From contig NZ_BDBM01000017.1 in NCBI RefSeq assembly GCF_001612985.1, positions 62,001 through 126,000 on the forward strand: a stretch of DNA of 64,000 nucleotides. The letters run 5' to 3'. The position numbers and the translations under genes were made by a program. Shown in pieces: positions 1 through 8,516 of the stretch; position 1 is the stretch's first letter, and the number at the start of each line of letters is the position of its first letter. The stretch is from Nocardia gamkensis NBRC 108242 (GTDB lineage: Bacteria; Actinomycetota; Actinomycetes; Mycobacteriales; Mycobacteriaceae). The notes below the pieces were generated by a model. It saw only the letters and a program-made list of their open reading frames with translations. It was not told the origin of the DNA and searched no databases.

Positions 1-2
1 AC

Positions 3-200
3 CAGCGCCAGCTGTTCTTGATGGATCACGCGGGCCTCCCGCTGAAAACCGTCCTGGAGCAACTGGACCTGCTCGGCGAGGAAGTGGTTCCGGTGCTGCG
101 CAAGGAATTCGCGGCTCTGCGCCCGGCGCACGTGCCCGACGCGCCGACGCACGCGAGCCTGGTCGCCGCCCGTGACGCCGCACTGGAGGCGACCCGATGA
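3..200 (+). CDS. LLM-class flavin-dependent oxidoreductase, C-terminal end (partial)
   Basis: The reading frame is already open at the first base, so only the last 65 residues are present. The tail contains LPLKTVLEQLDLLGEEVVPVLRKEF, whose general form is the C-terminal helix of luciferase-like (LLM, TIM-barrel) flavin monooxygenases of the CE1758 type. These use reduced FMN for oxygen-dependent oxidation of small substrates. The stop codon overlaps the ATG of the next gene (ATGA), so the pair is translationally coupled. That partner belongs to the FMN reductase family that accompanies this LLM type, which supports the call. The substrate cannot be inferred. Confidence 0.7.
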   Translation, partial: QRQLFLMDHAGLPLKTVLEQLDLLGEEVVPVLRKEFAALRPAHVPDAPTHASLVAARDAALEATR

Positions 201-802
201 CCCGCATCGCCGTCGTCGCCGCGGGCTTGTCGCAGCCGTCCTCGACCCGGCTGCTCGCCGATCGGCTCGCCGCCGCCACCGGCGCGGCGCTGACCGCGTC
301 GGGCGCGGACGTGGCATTCGACGTGGTCGAAGTACGCGAGCACGCCCGCGATCTGGCCGACAACCTGCTGACCGGGTTCGCGCCCGGCGGGCTGCGCGCG
401 ACGATCGACACGGTGACCGGCGCCGACGGCTTGATCGCCGTCACGCCGATCTTCAACGCGTCCTACAGCGGCCTGTTCAAGACGTTCTTCGACGTCCTGG
501 AACCGGACGCGCTGGCCGGAATGCCGGTGCTGCTCGGGGCCACCGGCGGCTCGGCGCGCCATTCGCTGGCGCTGGAACACGCCCTTCGGCCGATGTTCAG
601 TTACCTGCGCGCGGTGGTCGCGCCTACCGCCGTCTACGCGGCGTCCGAGGACTGGGCATCCGCGGCGGCGGGCGGATTGAGCACCCGGATCGACCGTGCG
701 GCAGCGGAATTCGCCGCCCTGCTGACCGGCACACCGCGCGAGCGCGCCGCAGATCCGTATGACGACCCGGTACCGTTCGCGCAGCTACTCGGCACCCACT
801 GA
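197..802 (+). CDS. LLM-partnered NAD(P)H-dependent FMN reductase (CE1759 type)
   Basis: A 201-residue protein with a flavodoxin-like fold: N-terminal strand and phosphate-binding stretch (IAVVAAGLSQPSSTR, residues 4-18) and the FMN-contact motif TPIFNASYSGLFKTFFD at about 83-99. Proteins of this family reduce FMN with NAD(P)H and pass it to a two-component LLM monooxygenase. The ATG overlaps the stop of the upstream LLM gene by 4 bp, matching that partnership. Length is normal for the family. Cytosolic. A general NADPH-dependent quinone reductase role is the alternative, but the gene pairing favours flavin supply. Confidence 0.85.
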   Translation: MTRIAVVAAGLSQPSSTRLLADRLAAATGAALTASGADVAFDVVEVREHARDLADNLLTGFAPGGLRATIDTVTGADGLIAVTPIFNASYSGLFKTFFDVLEPDALAGMPVLLGATGGSARHSLALEHALRPMFSYLRAVVAPTAVYAASEDWASAAAGGLSTRIDRAAAEFAALLTGTPRERAADPYDDPVPFAQLLGTH

Positions 803-834
803 CCCATTCCCACCGACCGAGCCCCACCCACACC

Positions 835-844
835 GAACTAGTTC
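835..844. promoter_or_regulatory. palindrome upstream of YceI gene
   Basis: GAACTAGTTC is a perfect 10-bp palindrome 27 bp upstream of the YceI start, in the only intergenic space of the locus. Its size and AT-richer setting fit a MarR-type repressor site, but no such regulator lies next to it. Confidence 0.35.
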
Positions 845-870
845 AATTCTCAATCATCAAGGAGAACACC

Positions 871-1419
871 ATGTCGACCGGAACCACCAACGCTCTCACC
901 GCGGGCACCTGGGCCATCGACCCCGCCCACTCCACCCTGGGCTTCTCGGTACGCCACCTGATGGTCAGCAAGGTACGCGGCCGCTTCACCGACTTCTCCG
1001 GCAAGCTGGTCATCGGCGAGGACGGCAGCGCCTCGGCCACGGCCGAGATCCGGGTCGACTCGGTCACCACCGACAACGAACAGCGCGACGCGCACCTGCG
1101 CACCGCGGACTTCTTCCAGGCCGAGGAGTTTCCGGTGGCCACCTTCGCGTCCACCGGTTTCCGGGTGAACGGCGAGGACTTCATCGTGGACGGCGAGTTC
1201 ACCATCCGCGGCGTCACCAAGCCGGTCACGCTGGACGTGGAGTTCCTCGGCGTCAACCCCGGCATGGGCCACGGGCCGGTCGCGGGCTTCGAGGCCAAGA
1301 CCGTGATCAACCGCCGCGACTTCGGCATCACCATCGACATGCCCCTGCCCGACGGCGGCGCGGTGATCGGCGACAAGATCACGCTCACCCTCGAGATCGA
1401 GGTCGGTTTGCAGTCCTGA
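871..1419 (+). CDS. YceI family lipocalin-like protein
   Basis: A 182-residue YceI-domain protein. The typical opening is visible: GTWAIDPAHSTLGFSVRHLMV (in about residues 12-32), followed by RGRFTDFSG and the late FxVNGEDF/GVTKPV strand pairs. YceI proteins form an extended lipocalin-like beta-barrel that binds isoprenoid or other amphiphilic molecules. This copy has no signal peptide, so it is probably cytosolic, as in many actinobacteria. RBS AAGGAG lies 8 nt before the ATG. It stands alone, 68 bp after the FMN reductase gene, and ends at a strong intrinsic terminator. The ligand is unknown. Confidence 0.92.
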   Translation: MSTGTTNALTAGTWAIDPAHSTLGFSVRHLMVSKVRGRFTDFSGKLVIGEDGSASATAEIRVDSVTTDNEQRDAHLRTADFFQAEEFPVATFASTGFRVNGEDFIVDGEFTIRGVTKPVTLDVEFLGVNPGMGHGPVAGFEAKTVINRRDFGITIDMPLPDGGAVIGDKITLTLEIEVGLQS

Positions 1420-1428
1420 GTGATCCGG

Positions 1429-1463
1429 ACGGTCCCGCGGGAGTGCCTGCGGGACCGTTTTTT
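1429..1463 (+). terminator. intrinsic terminator after YceI gene
   Basis: ACGGTCCCGC (1429-1438) pairs perfectly with GCGGGACCGT (1449-1458) across a 10-nt loop and runs into a six-T tract (1458-1463). A U-tract of this length is uncommon in such high-GC DNA. Confidence 0.9.
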
Positions 1464-1465
1464 CG

Positions 1466-2305
1466 TCAGAAGAGGGTCATCGGCTCGGCAGGCGTCGGCT
1501 CCGGCAACGGGTCGAGCTGTGGCAGCCGGGCGCGGACCTCGTCGTGGAAGCGGCGGGCCAGCTCCAGCGAGCCCGCGTTGTCCGGGGTGTGCACGAATAC
1601 CGTCGGCGACCGGCCTTCGCGCAGCCACTCGGCGACCGTGCCGACCCACTGCTGCCAGCCGCCGACGGTGCGCTCGACATCGTCGCGGCCGTGGTACCGC
1701 ACGATCGGGTACTCGGTCAGGGCGCGCATCCTGCGCCGCACCCGCGGCTTCTTCGACGCCGCCTCCTGTTCCGCCGCACTGGTGGGCGGACCGTCGAAGA
1801 GCACGGTGGTGTCGAACGGAACCCATTCGGCGCCCACCCTGGACAAGACGTATTCCAGGCTGCGCGCCGCCTGCTCGTCGGCGAAGAACGCGGGATGCCG
1901 GACCTCGACGGCGGCCCGGTAGGTGCGCGGCAATTGCCGCAGGAATCCGGCCAGCGCACCGAGATCGGTGGGGCCGAACGAGCCGGGCAGCTGCACCCAC
2001 AGGGCGTGAATGCGTTCCCCGAGCGGCTCCATCGCGGCGAGGAACGAGCGCAGATCCTCCTCGACGCCGGTCAGCCTGCGTTCATGAGTGATCGGCTTGG
2101 GCAGCTTGAGGACGAACCGGAACGCGGGATCGCATTGACTCGCCCACGATTCCACCGTGCGCCGCGAGGGCGTCGCGTAGAAGGTCGTATTGCCTTCGAC
2201 CGCATTGCACCACGTGGCGTACCAGCGCAGCCGCTCCCCCGGCGCGAGCTGCCTTTCCTGCCAAGCCGCGTGCGTCCACATCGCACATCCCACGTGAAGC
2301 CGCAT
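1466..2305 (-). CDS. DUF72 (YecE-like) family protein
   Basis: A 279-residue DUF72 protein. The family opening LHVGCAMWTHAAWQ follows the chosen ATG directly; an in-frame ATG 30 nt upstream would add ten residues not seen in the family. Later motifs FxVLKLPKPITH, LWVQLPGSFGP, EVRHPAFF and the C-terminal FVHTPDNAGS... are as in other members. DUF72 proteins have a TIM-barrel-like fold and are of unknown biochemical function. A -10-like TAGCGT sits 7 nt before this ATG (2313-2318), consistent with a leaderless mRNA and with this start. Convergent with the YceI gene, whose terminator separates them. Confidence 0.9.
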   Translation of the reverse strand: MRLHVGCAMWTHAAWQERQLAPGERLRWYATWCNAVEGNTTFYATPSRRTVESWASQCDPAFRFVLKLPKPITHERRLTGVEEDLRSFLAAMEPLGERIHALWVQLPGSFGPTDLGALAGFLRQLPRTYRAAVEVRHPAFFADEQAARSLEYVLSRVGAEWVPFDTTVLFDGPPTSAAEQEAASKKPRVRRRMRALTEYPIVRYHGRDDVERTVGGWQQWVGTVAEWLREGRSPTVFVHTPDNAGSLELARRFHDEVRARLPQLDPLPEPTPAEPMTLF

Positions 2306-2312
2306 GCTTCCG

Positions 2313-2318
2313 ACGCTA
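2313..2318 (-). promoter_or_regulatory. -10 box of a probable leaderless promoter (DUF72 gene)
   Basis: Read on the minus strand this is TAGCGT (TANNNT) followed by 7 nt and then the ATG at 2305. That spacing places the transcription start at or next to the start codon. Confidence 0.5.
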
Positions 2319-2368
2319 ACCCACCATCCCGACACGCTCGTCCCGGTGGCACGCGACCACGACCGGAC

Positions 2369-3886
2369 TCACCGCCGCGCCCGCTTCGCCGACCGGACCC
2401 AGCCGAAGGTCAGCTCCACGGCGCGCTTCCAGTTCTCGTACTCCTCCGCTCGCAGCTCGGGGTCCATCCGTGGAACCCATTGCGCGGCAAGGCGCCGGTT
2501 GTTCCGCAGTCCTTCCAGGTCCGGCCAGTAACCGACGGCCAGGCCCGCGGCGTACGCGGCGCCGAGCGAGACCGTCTCTGCGACGAACGGACGCGACACC
2601 GGAACGTCGAGGACGTCGGCCACGATCTGCATGAGCAGGTTGTTGGAGGTCATGCCGCCGTCCACGCGCAGTGCCTCGGCCCGCAGGCCCGAATCGGCGT
2701 TCATCGCCTCTACCACGTCGCGGGTCTGCCAGGCGGTGGCCTCCAGTACGGCGCGGGCGATGTGGCCCTTGGTGATGTAGGAGGTCAGTCCGGCGATGAG
2801 ACCGCGGGCGTCGCTGCGCCAATGCGGTGCGTAGAGCCCGGAGAACGCGGGCACGACGTAGCAGCCGCCGTTGTCTTCGACGGTGCGCGCGAGGGTTTCG
2901 ATCTCCGGCGCACTCGTGACGAGCCCGATGTTGTCGCGTACCCACTGCACGAGCGAACCGGTGACCGCGATCGGGCCCTCCAGCGCGTACACCGGCTCCG
3001 GGCCGATCTGGTAGCCGATCGTGGTGAGCAGGCCGTGCCCGGAGCGCACCAGCTCACGCCCGGTGTTCATCATGAGGAATCCGCCCGTTCCGTAGGTGCA
3101 CTTGGTTTCCCCACGCGCGAAACAGGTCTGGCCGAACAACGCGGCGTGCTGGTCGCCGAGCGCGGCGGCGATCGGGATGCCAGGCACCACCCGGCGCGTA
3201 GTGCCGTAGGACGCGGTCGACGGCTGGATGCGCGGCAGCATCCCCGCCGGGATGCCGAAGAACTCCAGCAGTTCGTCGTCCCAGGCGAGGGTGCCGATGT
3301 TCATCAGGAGGGTACGGCCTGCGTTGGTGACGTCGGTGCGGTGCAGGCCGCCGTCCGGGCCGCCGGTGAGGTTCCAGATCAGCCAGGTCTCCATGGTGCC
3401 GAACAGCACCTCGCCCCGCTCGGCGCGCTCGCGCAGACCGGGCATCGTGTCCAGCATCCAGCGCAGTCGCGGCGCGGCGAAATAGCTCGCCGGTGGCAGA
3501 CCGCACAGTTCGCGGATCCGGTCGGCGCCCGGCTTGCCCTCCAGTTCCCGGACCAGTTCTTCGGTCCGCACGTCCTGCCAGACGATGGCGCGACCGACCG
3601 GCGTGCCGGTGCGGCGGTCCCACACCACGGTGGTCTCGCGCTGGTTGGCGATGCCGAGCGCGACGATCTGATCGGCGGCCACACCGGAATCGCGCAGCGC
3701 CTGCGGCACGATCCGCTCGACGTTGCGCCAGATCTCCACGGCGTCCTGCTCGGCCCATCCCGGCCGCGGGTAGTGCTGCCGGTGCGGGCGCTGGGCGACC
3801 CCCACGAGCCGGGCACGCTGGTCGAACAGGATGCACCGCGTGGAGGTGGTGCCCTGATCGATGGCGAGCACGTAACGCTGCTTCAT
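2369..3886 (-). CDS. glpK: glycerol kinase 1
   Basis: A 505-residue FGGY-family kinase that phosphorylates glycerol to sn-glycerol 3-phosphate using ATP. The N-terminal ATP-phosphate loop LAIDQGTTSTRC (residues 7-18) and the later GTMETWLIWNLTGG, LGDQHAALFGQ, FSGLYAPHWRSDARG and DGGMTSNNLLMQ blocks are diagnostic of glycerol kinase. Start chosen at MKQRYVLAIDQG, preceded by AGGAG on the minus strand; the frame stays open far upstream only as a shadow across the IclR gene. It lies 25 bp after the IclR gene and is probably cotranscribed with it. A second, divergent glycerol kinase lies on the other side of that regulator. Confidence 0.96.
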   Translation of the reverse strand: MKQRYVLAIDQGTTSTRCILFDQRARLVGVAQRPHRQHYPRPGWAEQDAVEIWRNVERIVPQALRDSGVAADQIVALGIANQRETTVVWDRRTGTPVGRAIVWQDVRTEELVRELEGKPGADRIRELCGLPPASYFAAPRLRWMLDTMPGLRERAERGEVLFGTMETWLIWNLTGGPDGGLHRTDVTNAGRTLLMNIGTLAWDDELLEFFGIPAGMLPRIQPSTASYGTTRRVVPGIPIAAALGDQHAALFGQTCFARGETKCTYGTGGFLMMNTGRELVRSGHGLLTTIGYQIGPEPVYALEGPIAVTGSLVQWVRDNIGLVTSAPEIETLARTVEDNGGCYVVPAFSGLYAPHWRSDARGLIAGLTSYITKGHIARAVLEATAWQTRDVVEAMNADSGLRAEALRVDGGMTSNNLLMQIVADVLDVPVSRPFVAETVSLGAAYAAGLAVGYWPDLEGLRNNRRLAAQWVPRMDPELRAEEYENWKRAVELTFGWVRSAKRARR

Positions 3887-3911
3887 GCTGCTCCTGGAGG
3901 AAATCCGCTGG

Positions 3912-4694
3912 TCACCGGCGCGACGGCGGTCGGTCGCCCGCACCGAGATCGCGCGACACCGCCCGTGCGGCGTCCAGCACCCGGCCGACGAGCGCGGGTC
4001 GGTGCCGCGACTTCGCGTCACAGAGCCGGTCCACCGCGCCGGTGATGCCGATGGCGCCGACCACCAGCCCACCCGGCGCTCGGATCGGCGCCGCGATACC
4101 CGCCTCGCCGGTCCGGAACTCCTCGATGTCGCCCGCCCATCCGGCCCGCCGCACGCCGGCCAGTTCCCTGGTGAGCGCGGCGCGGTCGACGAGGGTGCGG
4201 TGCGTGAGCGCAGCCGGCTCGGCCCGGCGCACCGTCGCGGCCAGGTCGGCGTCATAGGCGAGCAGCACCTTGCCCAGCGCGGTGGCATGCGGCGGCAGGA
4301 GTTCGCCGAGTTCGAGCGCCTGTTCGGTGTTGTCCGGCCGGAACACGTGGTGGACCACGACCACCGCGCCGTCCAGCGGCGCGCCGATCCGCACCGCCTC
4401 GCCCGTGCGCGCCGCCAGCGCGTCGGCCCAGTTGATCGCGCGGGAGCGCAACTCGTTCGCGTCGAGGTAGCCGCCGCCCAGGTGCGGCAACGCCGCGCCG
4501 AGCTGGTACTTGCCGCTCGCCGGGTCCTGGTCGACGAAGCCGACGCCCTGGAGCGTGCGCAGGATGCCGTGCGCGGTCGGCTTGGGCAGGTCGAGCGCGC
4601 CCGCGATGTCACCGACGCCGAGACGACCGGAGCCGCGGGCCAGCAGTCGCAGCACGGCCGCCGCCCGCTCGATCGACTGGATCGGACCCGGCAT
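3912..4694 (-). CDS. IclR family transcriptional regulator of glycerol genes
   Basis: A 260-residue IclR-type regulator: N-terminal winged helix (SIERAAAVLRLLARGSGRLGVGDIAGAL..., residues 7-60) and C-terminal effector domain with the family ending GIAAPIRAPGGLVVGAIGITG. In actinobacteria, IclR members next to glp genes (GylR type) sense glycerol or glycerol 3-phosphate; the setting between two glycerol kinases supports this role, though the effector is inferred. Start MPGPIQS was chosen because the upstream frame runs through the divergent promoter region. A perfect 19-bp palindrome in that region is its probable operator. Confidence 0.9.
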   Translation of the reverse strand: MPGPIQSIERAAAVLRLLARGSGRLGVGDIAGALDLPKPTAHGILRTLQGVGFVDQDPASGKYQLGAALPHLGGGYLDANELRSRAINWADALAARTGEAVRIGAPLDGAVVVVHHVFRPDNTEQALELGELLPPHATALGKVLLAYDADLAATVRRAEPAALTHRTLVDRAALTRELAGVRRAGWAGDIEEFRTGEAGIAAPIRAPGGLVVGAIGITGAVDRLCDAKSRHRPALVGRVLDAARAVSRDLGAGDRPPSRR

Positions 4695-4721
4695 GTCCGG
4701 AAACCTATCCCCCGTGTCGTG

Positions 4722-4730
4722 ATTCGACAA
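4722..4730. promoter_or_regulatory. half operator ATTCGACAA near IclR start
   Basis: ATTCGACAA, 28 bp upstream of the IclR start, repeats one arm plus the centre of the 19-bp palindrome at 4825-4843. It could be a weaker autoregulatory site. Confidence 0.4.
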
Positions 4731-4824
4731 TCGTGCGCGACGCCCGGCGCACCCGGCATGAGCTGCGCCATACCTTCGTCTCGCCCGACTCGGCAGCCAT
4801 TGCGTTCTCCGCGACCCGCCCGAG

Positions 4825-4843
4825 CATTCGACAATGTCGAATG
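4825..4843. promoter_or_regulatory. 19-bp palindromic operator, probable IclR site
   Basis: CATTCGACA-A-TGTCGAATG is a perfect inverted repeat (9-1-9) in the 238-bp gap between the divergent iclR/glpK1 and glpK2/glpD units. Size and symmetry match IclR-family operators. An ATG inside it is in frame with glpK2 but is better explained as part of the operator. Confidence 0.75.
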
Positions 4844-4932
4844 GCAGCGCTATCCGGGTCCGGCATTCCGCCGTAGTTTCCGTTTCGAGCACGGTCGCGC
4901 CCGCGGCCTGCGCGGCGAACGGAGGCTCAGCG

Positions 4933-6465
4933 ATGACTCGGGGCGGTAGCCGGTACGTCGGCGCCATCGACCAGGGCACCACAAGCACCCGCTTCATGGT
5001 GTTCGACCACGGGGGCAACGAGGTCGCCCGCCACCAACTCGAGCACGAGCAGATCCTGCCGCGCCCCGGGTGGGTGGAGCACAATCCGACCGAGATCTGG
5101 GAGCGCACCCGCGCGGTCGTGCAGACCACGCTGACCAAGGCCGATCTCGTCGCGAGCGACCTCGCCGCGGTCGGCGTCACCAACCAGCGGGAGACCACGG
5201 TGGTGTGGAACCGCAGGACCGGGCGGCCGTACTGCAACGCGATCGTCTGGCAGGACACCCGCACCGATCGCATCGCAGCCGAATTGGAGCGGGCCGGGCA
5301 CGGCGACACCATCCGGCGCAAGGCGGGCCTGCCGCCCGCGACCTATTTCTCGGGCGGCAAACTGCGCTGGATCCTCGACAACGTCCCAGGGGTGGCCCGG
5401 GACGCCGAACGCGGCGACGCGCTGTTCGGCACCACCGACAGCTGGCTGCTGTGGCAGCTGACCGGCGGGGTGGACGGCGGCGTGCACGTCACCGACCCGA
5501 CCAACGCCAGTCGCACCATGCTGATGGACCTGGAGACATTGGACTGGGACGACGAACTGCTGGCCTTGTTCGGGGTGCCGCGCGCGATGCTGCCCAGGAT
5601 CGCGCCGTCGGCGAATCCGGACCTGTTCGGCCGCACCCGGCCCGACGGGCCGTTCGGCGGCGCGGTCCCGCTCGCCGGTGTGCTCGGCGACCAGCAGGCC
5701 GCCGCCGTCGGACAGGTCTGCTTCCGTCCCGGCGAGGCGAAGAACACCTACGGCACCGGCAACTTCCTGTTGCTCAACACCGGGACCGAGATCGTGCGAT
5801 CGCAACACGGACTGCTCACCACCGTGGCCTACCGATTCGGCTCGCAGAAGCCGGTGTACGCGCTGGAAGGCTCGATCGCGGTGACGGGCTCGGCGGTGCA
5901 GTGGCTGCGCGACCAGCTGGGCATCATCTCCGGGGCGGCGCAGAGCGAGTCGCTGGCCCGGCAGGCCGAGGACAACGGCGGGGTGTACTTCGTGCCCGCG
6001 TTCTCCGGATTGTTCGCGCCCTACTGGCGGTCGGACGCGCGCGGCGCGATCGTCGGCCTGTCCCGCTACAGCACCAACGCCCATCTCGCGCGGGCGACGC
6101 TGGAATCGATCTGCTACCAGACCCGCGATGTGGTCGAGGCGATGCAGGCCGACTCCGGCGTCCGGCTGGACGTGCTGCGGGTGGACGGCGGCGTCACCGC
6201 CAACGAGCTGTGCATGCAGTTGCAGGCCGACTTCCTCGGCGTGCCGGTGTCGCGCCCGGTGGTCGCCGAGACCACCGCCCTCGGCGCGGCCTACGCGGCC
6301 GGGCTGGCGGTCGGCTTCTGGAGCGACACCGACGAACTCGCCCAGAACTGGAACGAAGCCAAGCGCTGGCACCCGGCCTGGTCGCCACCGCAGCGTGAGC
6401 GCGGCTACGCGCGCTGGAAGAAAGCGGTCGCCCGCACCCTCGACTGGATCGACGACGAGGACTGA
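4933..6465 (+). CDS. glpK: glycerol kinase 2
   Basis: A 510-residue glycerol kinase, clearly a homologue of the divergent copy at 2369-3886. GAIDQGTTSTRFMVF (residues 10-24), GTTDSWLLWQLTGG, LGDQQAAAVGQ, FSGLFAPYWRSDARG and DGGVTANELCMQ are all present. Start taken at MTRGGSRYVGAIDQG, with GGAGG 7 nt upstream; the longer frame begins inside the palindromic operator. GlpD follows after 50 bp, so this unit makes and then oxidizes glycerol 3-phosphate. No glycerol facilitator gene is seen here. Having two kinases on opposite sides of one regulator suggests different induction levels rather than different chemistry. Confidence 0.96.
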   Translation: MTRGGSRYVGAIDQGTTSTRFMVFDHGGNEVARHQLEHEQILPRPGWVEHNPTEIWERTRAVVQTTLTKADLVASDLAAVGVTNQRETTVVWNRRTGRPYCNAIVWQDTRTDRIAAELERAGHGDTIRRKAGLPPATYFSGGKLRWILDNVPGVARDAERGDALFGTTDSWLLWQLTGGVDGGVHVTDPTNASRTMLMDLETLDWDDELLALFGVPRAMLPRIAPSANPDLFGRTRPDGPFGGAVPLAGVLGDQQAAAVGQVCFRPGEAKNTYGTGNFLLLNTGTEIVRSQHGLLTTVAYRFGSQKPVYALEGSIAVTGSAVQWLRDQLGIISGAAQSESLARQAEDNGGVYFVPAFSGLFAPYWRSDARGAIVGLSRYSTNAHLARATLESICYQTRDVVEAMQADSGVRLDVLRVDGGVTANELCMQLQADFLGVPVSRPVVAETTALGAAYAAGLAVGFWSDTDELAQNWNEAKRWHPAWSPPQRERGYARWKKAVARTLDWIDDED

Positions 6466-6515
6466 GCCGGCGACCCCGTCGTACCCGAATATCCCCGAAA
6501 CAAGGAGACAGCGCT

Positions 6516-8195
6516 GTGTCCGCACGATTGGACGCCCGATACCGCGACCGCGCGGTGAACTCGCTCGGTGACACCGAGATCGACGTGCTCGTCATCGGCG
6601 GCGGCGTGGTCGGCGCGGGCGCCGCACTCGACGCCGCCTCCCGCGGCCTGAGCGTGACCCTGGTGGAGGCGAGGGACTTCGCCGCGGGCACCTCGAGCCG
6701 CTCCAGCAAGCTCATCCACGGCGGGCTGCGCTACCTGGAACAGCTGGACTTCTGGCTGGTGCGGGAGGCGCTGAAGGAACGCGGCCTGCTGCTGCACCGG
6801 CTGGCCCCGCACCTGGTACGGCCGGTGTCGTTCCTGCTGCCGTTGCGGCATCGCGTGTGGGAGCGCGCCTACATCGGCGCGGGCGTCGCCCTGTACGACA
6901 CCATCGGCGGCGCCCGCGCCCTGCCGATGCACCGGCACCTGTCGCGCACGCGCGCGCTGGAACTCGCGCCCGCCCTGCGCGAGGACGCGCTGACCGGGGC
7001 CATCCGCTACTTCGACGCGCAGGTCGACGACGCCCGGCACACGATGATGATCGCGCGCACGGCGGCCGGGCACGGCGCGACCGTGCTCACCCGCACCAAG
7101 GTGACGGCGCTGCTGCGCGACGGCGCGCGCGTGGTCGGCGCGGAGGTCACCGACCTGGAGACCGGGCGGGTGCACGCGGTCCGCGCGCGCCGGGTGATCA
7201 GCGCCACCGGAGTGTGGACCGACGAGATGAACCGGATGACCGGCGTCGAGTTCCCTTTCCACGTCCGGATGTCCAAGGGCGTGCACATCTTGGTGCCCCG
7301 CCATCGCCTGCACTTGGACACCGGCCTGATCATGCGCACCGAGAAGAGCGTGCTGTTCGTCATCCCGTGGCACGGGCACTGGATCATCGGCACCACCGAC
7401 ACGGACTGGTCGCTGGACAAGGACCATCCGGCCGCCAGCGACGCCGACGTGCGGTACCTGCTCGACCAGGTCAACCGGGTGTTGCGGGAGCCGCTCACCC
7501 GCGACGATATCGTCGGCACCTACGCGGGTCTGCGCCCGCTGCTGTCCGGCGCGTCGGCCGACACCGCGACGCTGTCCCGGGAGCACGCGGTCGCCGAACC
7601 GGCGCCCGGCCTGTTCGTCATCGCGGGTGGCAAGTACACCACCTACCGGGTGATGGCCGCCGACGTCGTGGACGCGGCGGTGGCGGGACTCGGCCGCGCG
7701 GTCGCGCCGTCGGTGACCGAGCACCTGCCGATCCTCGGCGCGGTGGGCTACCAGGAACTCGCCGCCGACCTCGACAGCCTGGCGCAGCGCACGGGCCTGC
7801 CGCGAGCGACGGTGCAGCGGCTGCTCGGCCGGTACGGCTCGACGATCACCGACCTGTTCGACCTGATCGCCCGCGAGCCCGAGTTGGGTGAGCCGCTCAC
7901 CGGAGCACCCGAATACTCCGGCGCGGAGGTGGTGTACGCGGTGACGCACGAGGGCGCACTGCACTTGGACGACGTGCTCACCCGCCGCACCCGGGTGTCC
8001 ATCGAAACGGCCGACCGCGGCCTGGCCGCCGCTCCCGGGGTGGCTCGGCTGATCGGCGCGCACCTCGGCTGGGACGCCGCTGCCACCGAGCGGGAGATCA
8101 CCCGCTACCGCGATCGGGTGCACGCCGAATTGGCCGCCAACCAGGCGGCCGACGACGAATCCGCCAACGCGGCCCGGTTGATCGCCGTGGCCTGA
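6516..8195 (+). CDS. glpD: aerobic glycerol-3-phosphate dehydrogenase
   Basis: A 559-residue FAD-dependent, membrane-associated dehydrogenase that oxidizes glycerol 3-phosphate to dihydroxyacetone phosphate and feeds electrons to the quinone pool. The dinucleotide-binding motif VLVIGGGVVGAGAALDAASRG is at about residues 24-44. Also present are SSRSSKLIHGGLRYLEQ, IIGTTDTDW, and AGGKYTTYRVMA, all standard for GlpA/GlpD. A C-terminal GlpO-like helical domain (from about 400) completes the family length. GTG start with AAGGAG 8 nt upstream. Downstream of glpK2 in the same unit and closed by a strong hairpin. Confidence 0.96.
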   Translation: MSARLDARYRDRAVNSLGDTEIDVLVIGGGVVGAGAALDAASRGLSVTLVEARDFAAGTSSRSSKLIHGGLRYLEQLDFWLVREALKERGLLLHRLAPHLVRPVSFLLPLRHRVWERAYIGAGVALYDTIGGARALPMHRHLSRTRALELAPALREDALTGAIRYFDAQVDDARHTMMIARTAAGHGATVLTRTKVTALLRDGARVVGAEVTDLETGRVHAVRARRVISATGVWTDEMNRMTGVEFPFHVRMSKGVHILVPRHRLHLDTGLIMRTEKSVLFVIPWHGHWIIGTTDTDWSLDKDHPAASDADVRYLLDQVNRVLREPLTRDDIVGTYAGLRPLLSGASADTATLSREHAVAEPAPGLFVIAGGKYTTYRVMAADVVDAAVAGLGRAVAPSVTEHLPILGAVGYQELAADLDSLAQRTGLPRATVQRLLGRYGSTITDLFDLIAREPELGEPLTGAPEYSGAEVVYAVTHEGALHLDDVLTRRTRVSIETADRGLAAAPGVARLIGAHLGWDAAATEREITRYRDRVHAELAANQAADDESANAARLIAVA

Positions 8196-8201
8196 GCCCC
8201 T

Positions 8202-8228
8202 GGCACGGTTCCCACACGGAACCGTGCC
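8202..8228. terminator. bidirectional hairpin terminator after glpD
   Basis: GGCACGGTTCC (8202-8212) pairs perfectly with GGAACCGTGCC (8218-8228) across a 5-nt loop. It sits 6 bp after glpD and 4 bp before the stop of the opposing small gene. Confidence 0.85.
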
Positions 8229-8232
8229 GGGC

Positions 8233-8397
8233 TCACTGATCCATGCCGCTGTGCCCGCTCGGCGTCGACTCGTCGGTCTCGAGTTCGGCGCCGGCCGGGT
8301 GCTCGTCGGCGTGTGTCGGCTTGGTGTGCTCGTCGGCGAAATCCGCGTCCTGCTGCATCGACTCCGCCGTCGTCGGATCGACATTCGGTGTGCTCAT
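8233..8397 (-). CDS. small acidic protein of unknown function
   Basis: A 54-residue ORF starting MSTPNVDPTTAESMQQDAD, rich in Asp, Glu, His, Thr and Pro and without predicted membrane segments; it looks intrinsically disordered. The ATG at 8397 is preferred to the one 36 nt upstream because the upstream residues are basic and unlike the rest. It faces glpD across a shared terminator. I do not recognise the family. The skewed, low-complexity acidic composition unlike a random antisense ORF argues that it is real, but this is weak evidence. Confidence 0.5.
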   Translation of the reverse strand: MSTPNVDPTTAESMQQDADFADEHTKPTHADEHPAGAELETDESTPSGHSGMDQ

Positions 8398-8516
8398 AAC
8401 CCGCGCGTACCCAGCGGTGCGGCCCTGACGCACACACCTCGGCCTCGGCGGGAAAGCAGGCTCGGCGCTCTCGGCGGGAGTGGCGGGTTGACCTCGAGCA
8501 CGGTTGAGGATGGAGC

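Noticed and set aside
1544..4045. 833-codon plus-strand ORF across DUF72 and glpK1
   Set aside because: Antisense shadow of two clear genes; composition (His/Arg/Gly) is that of a complementary frame.
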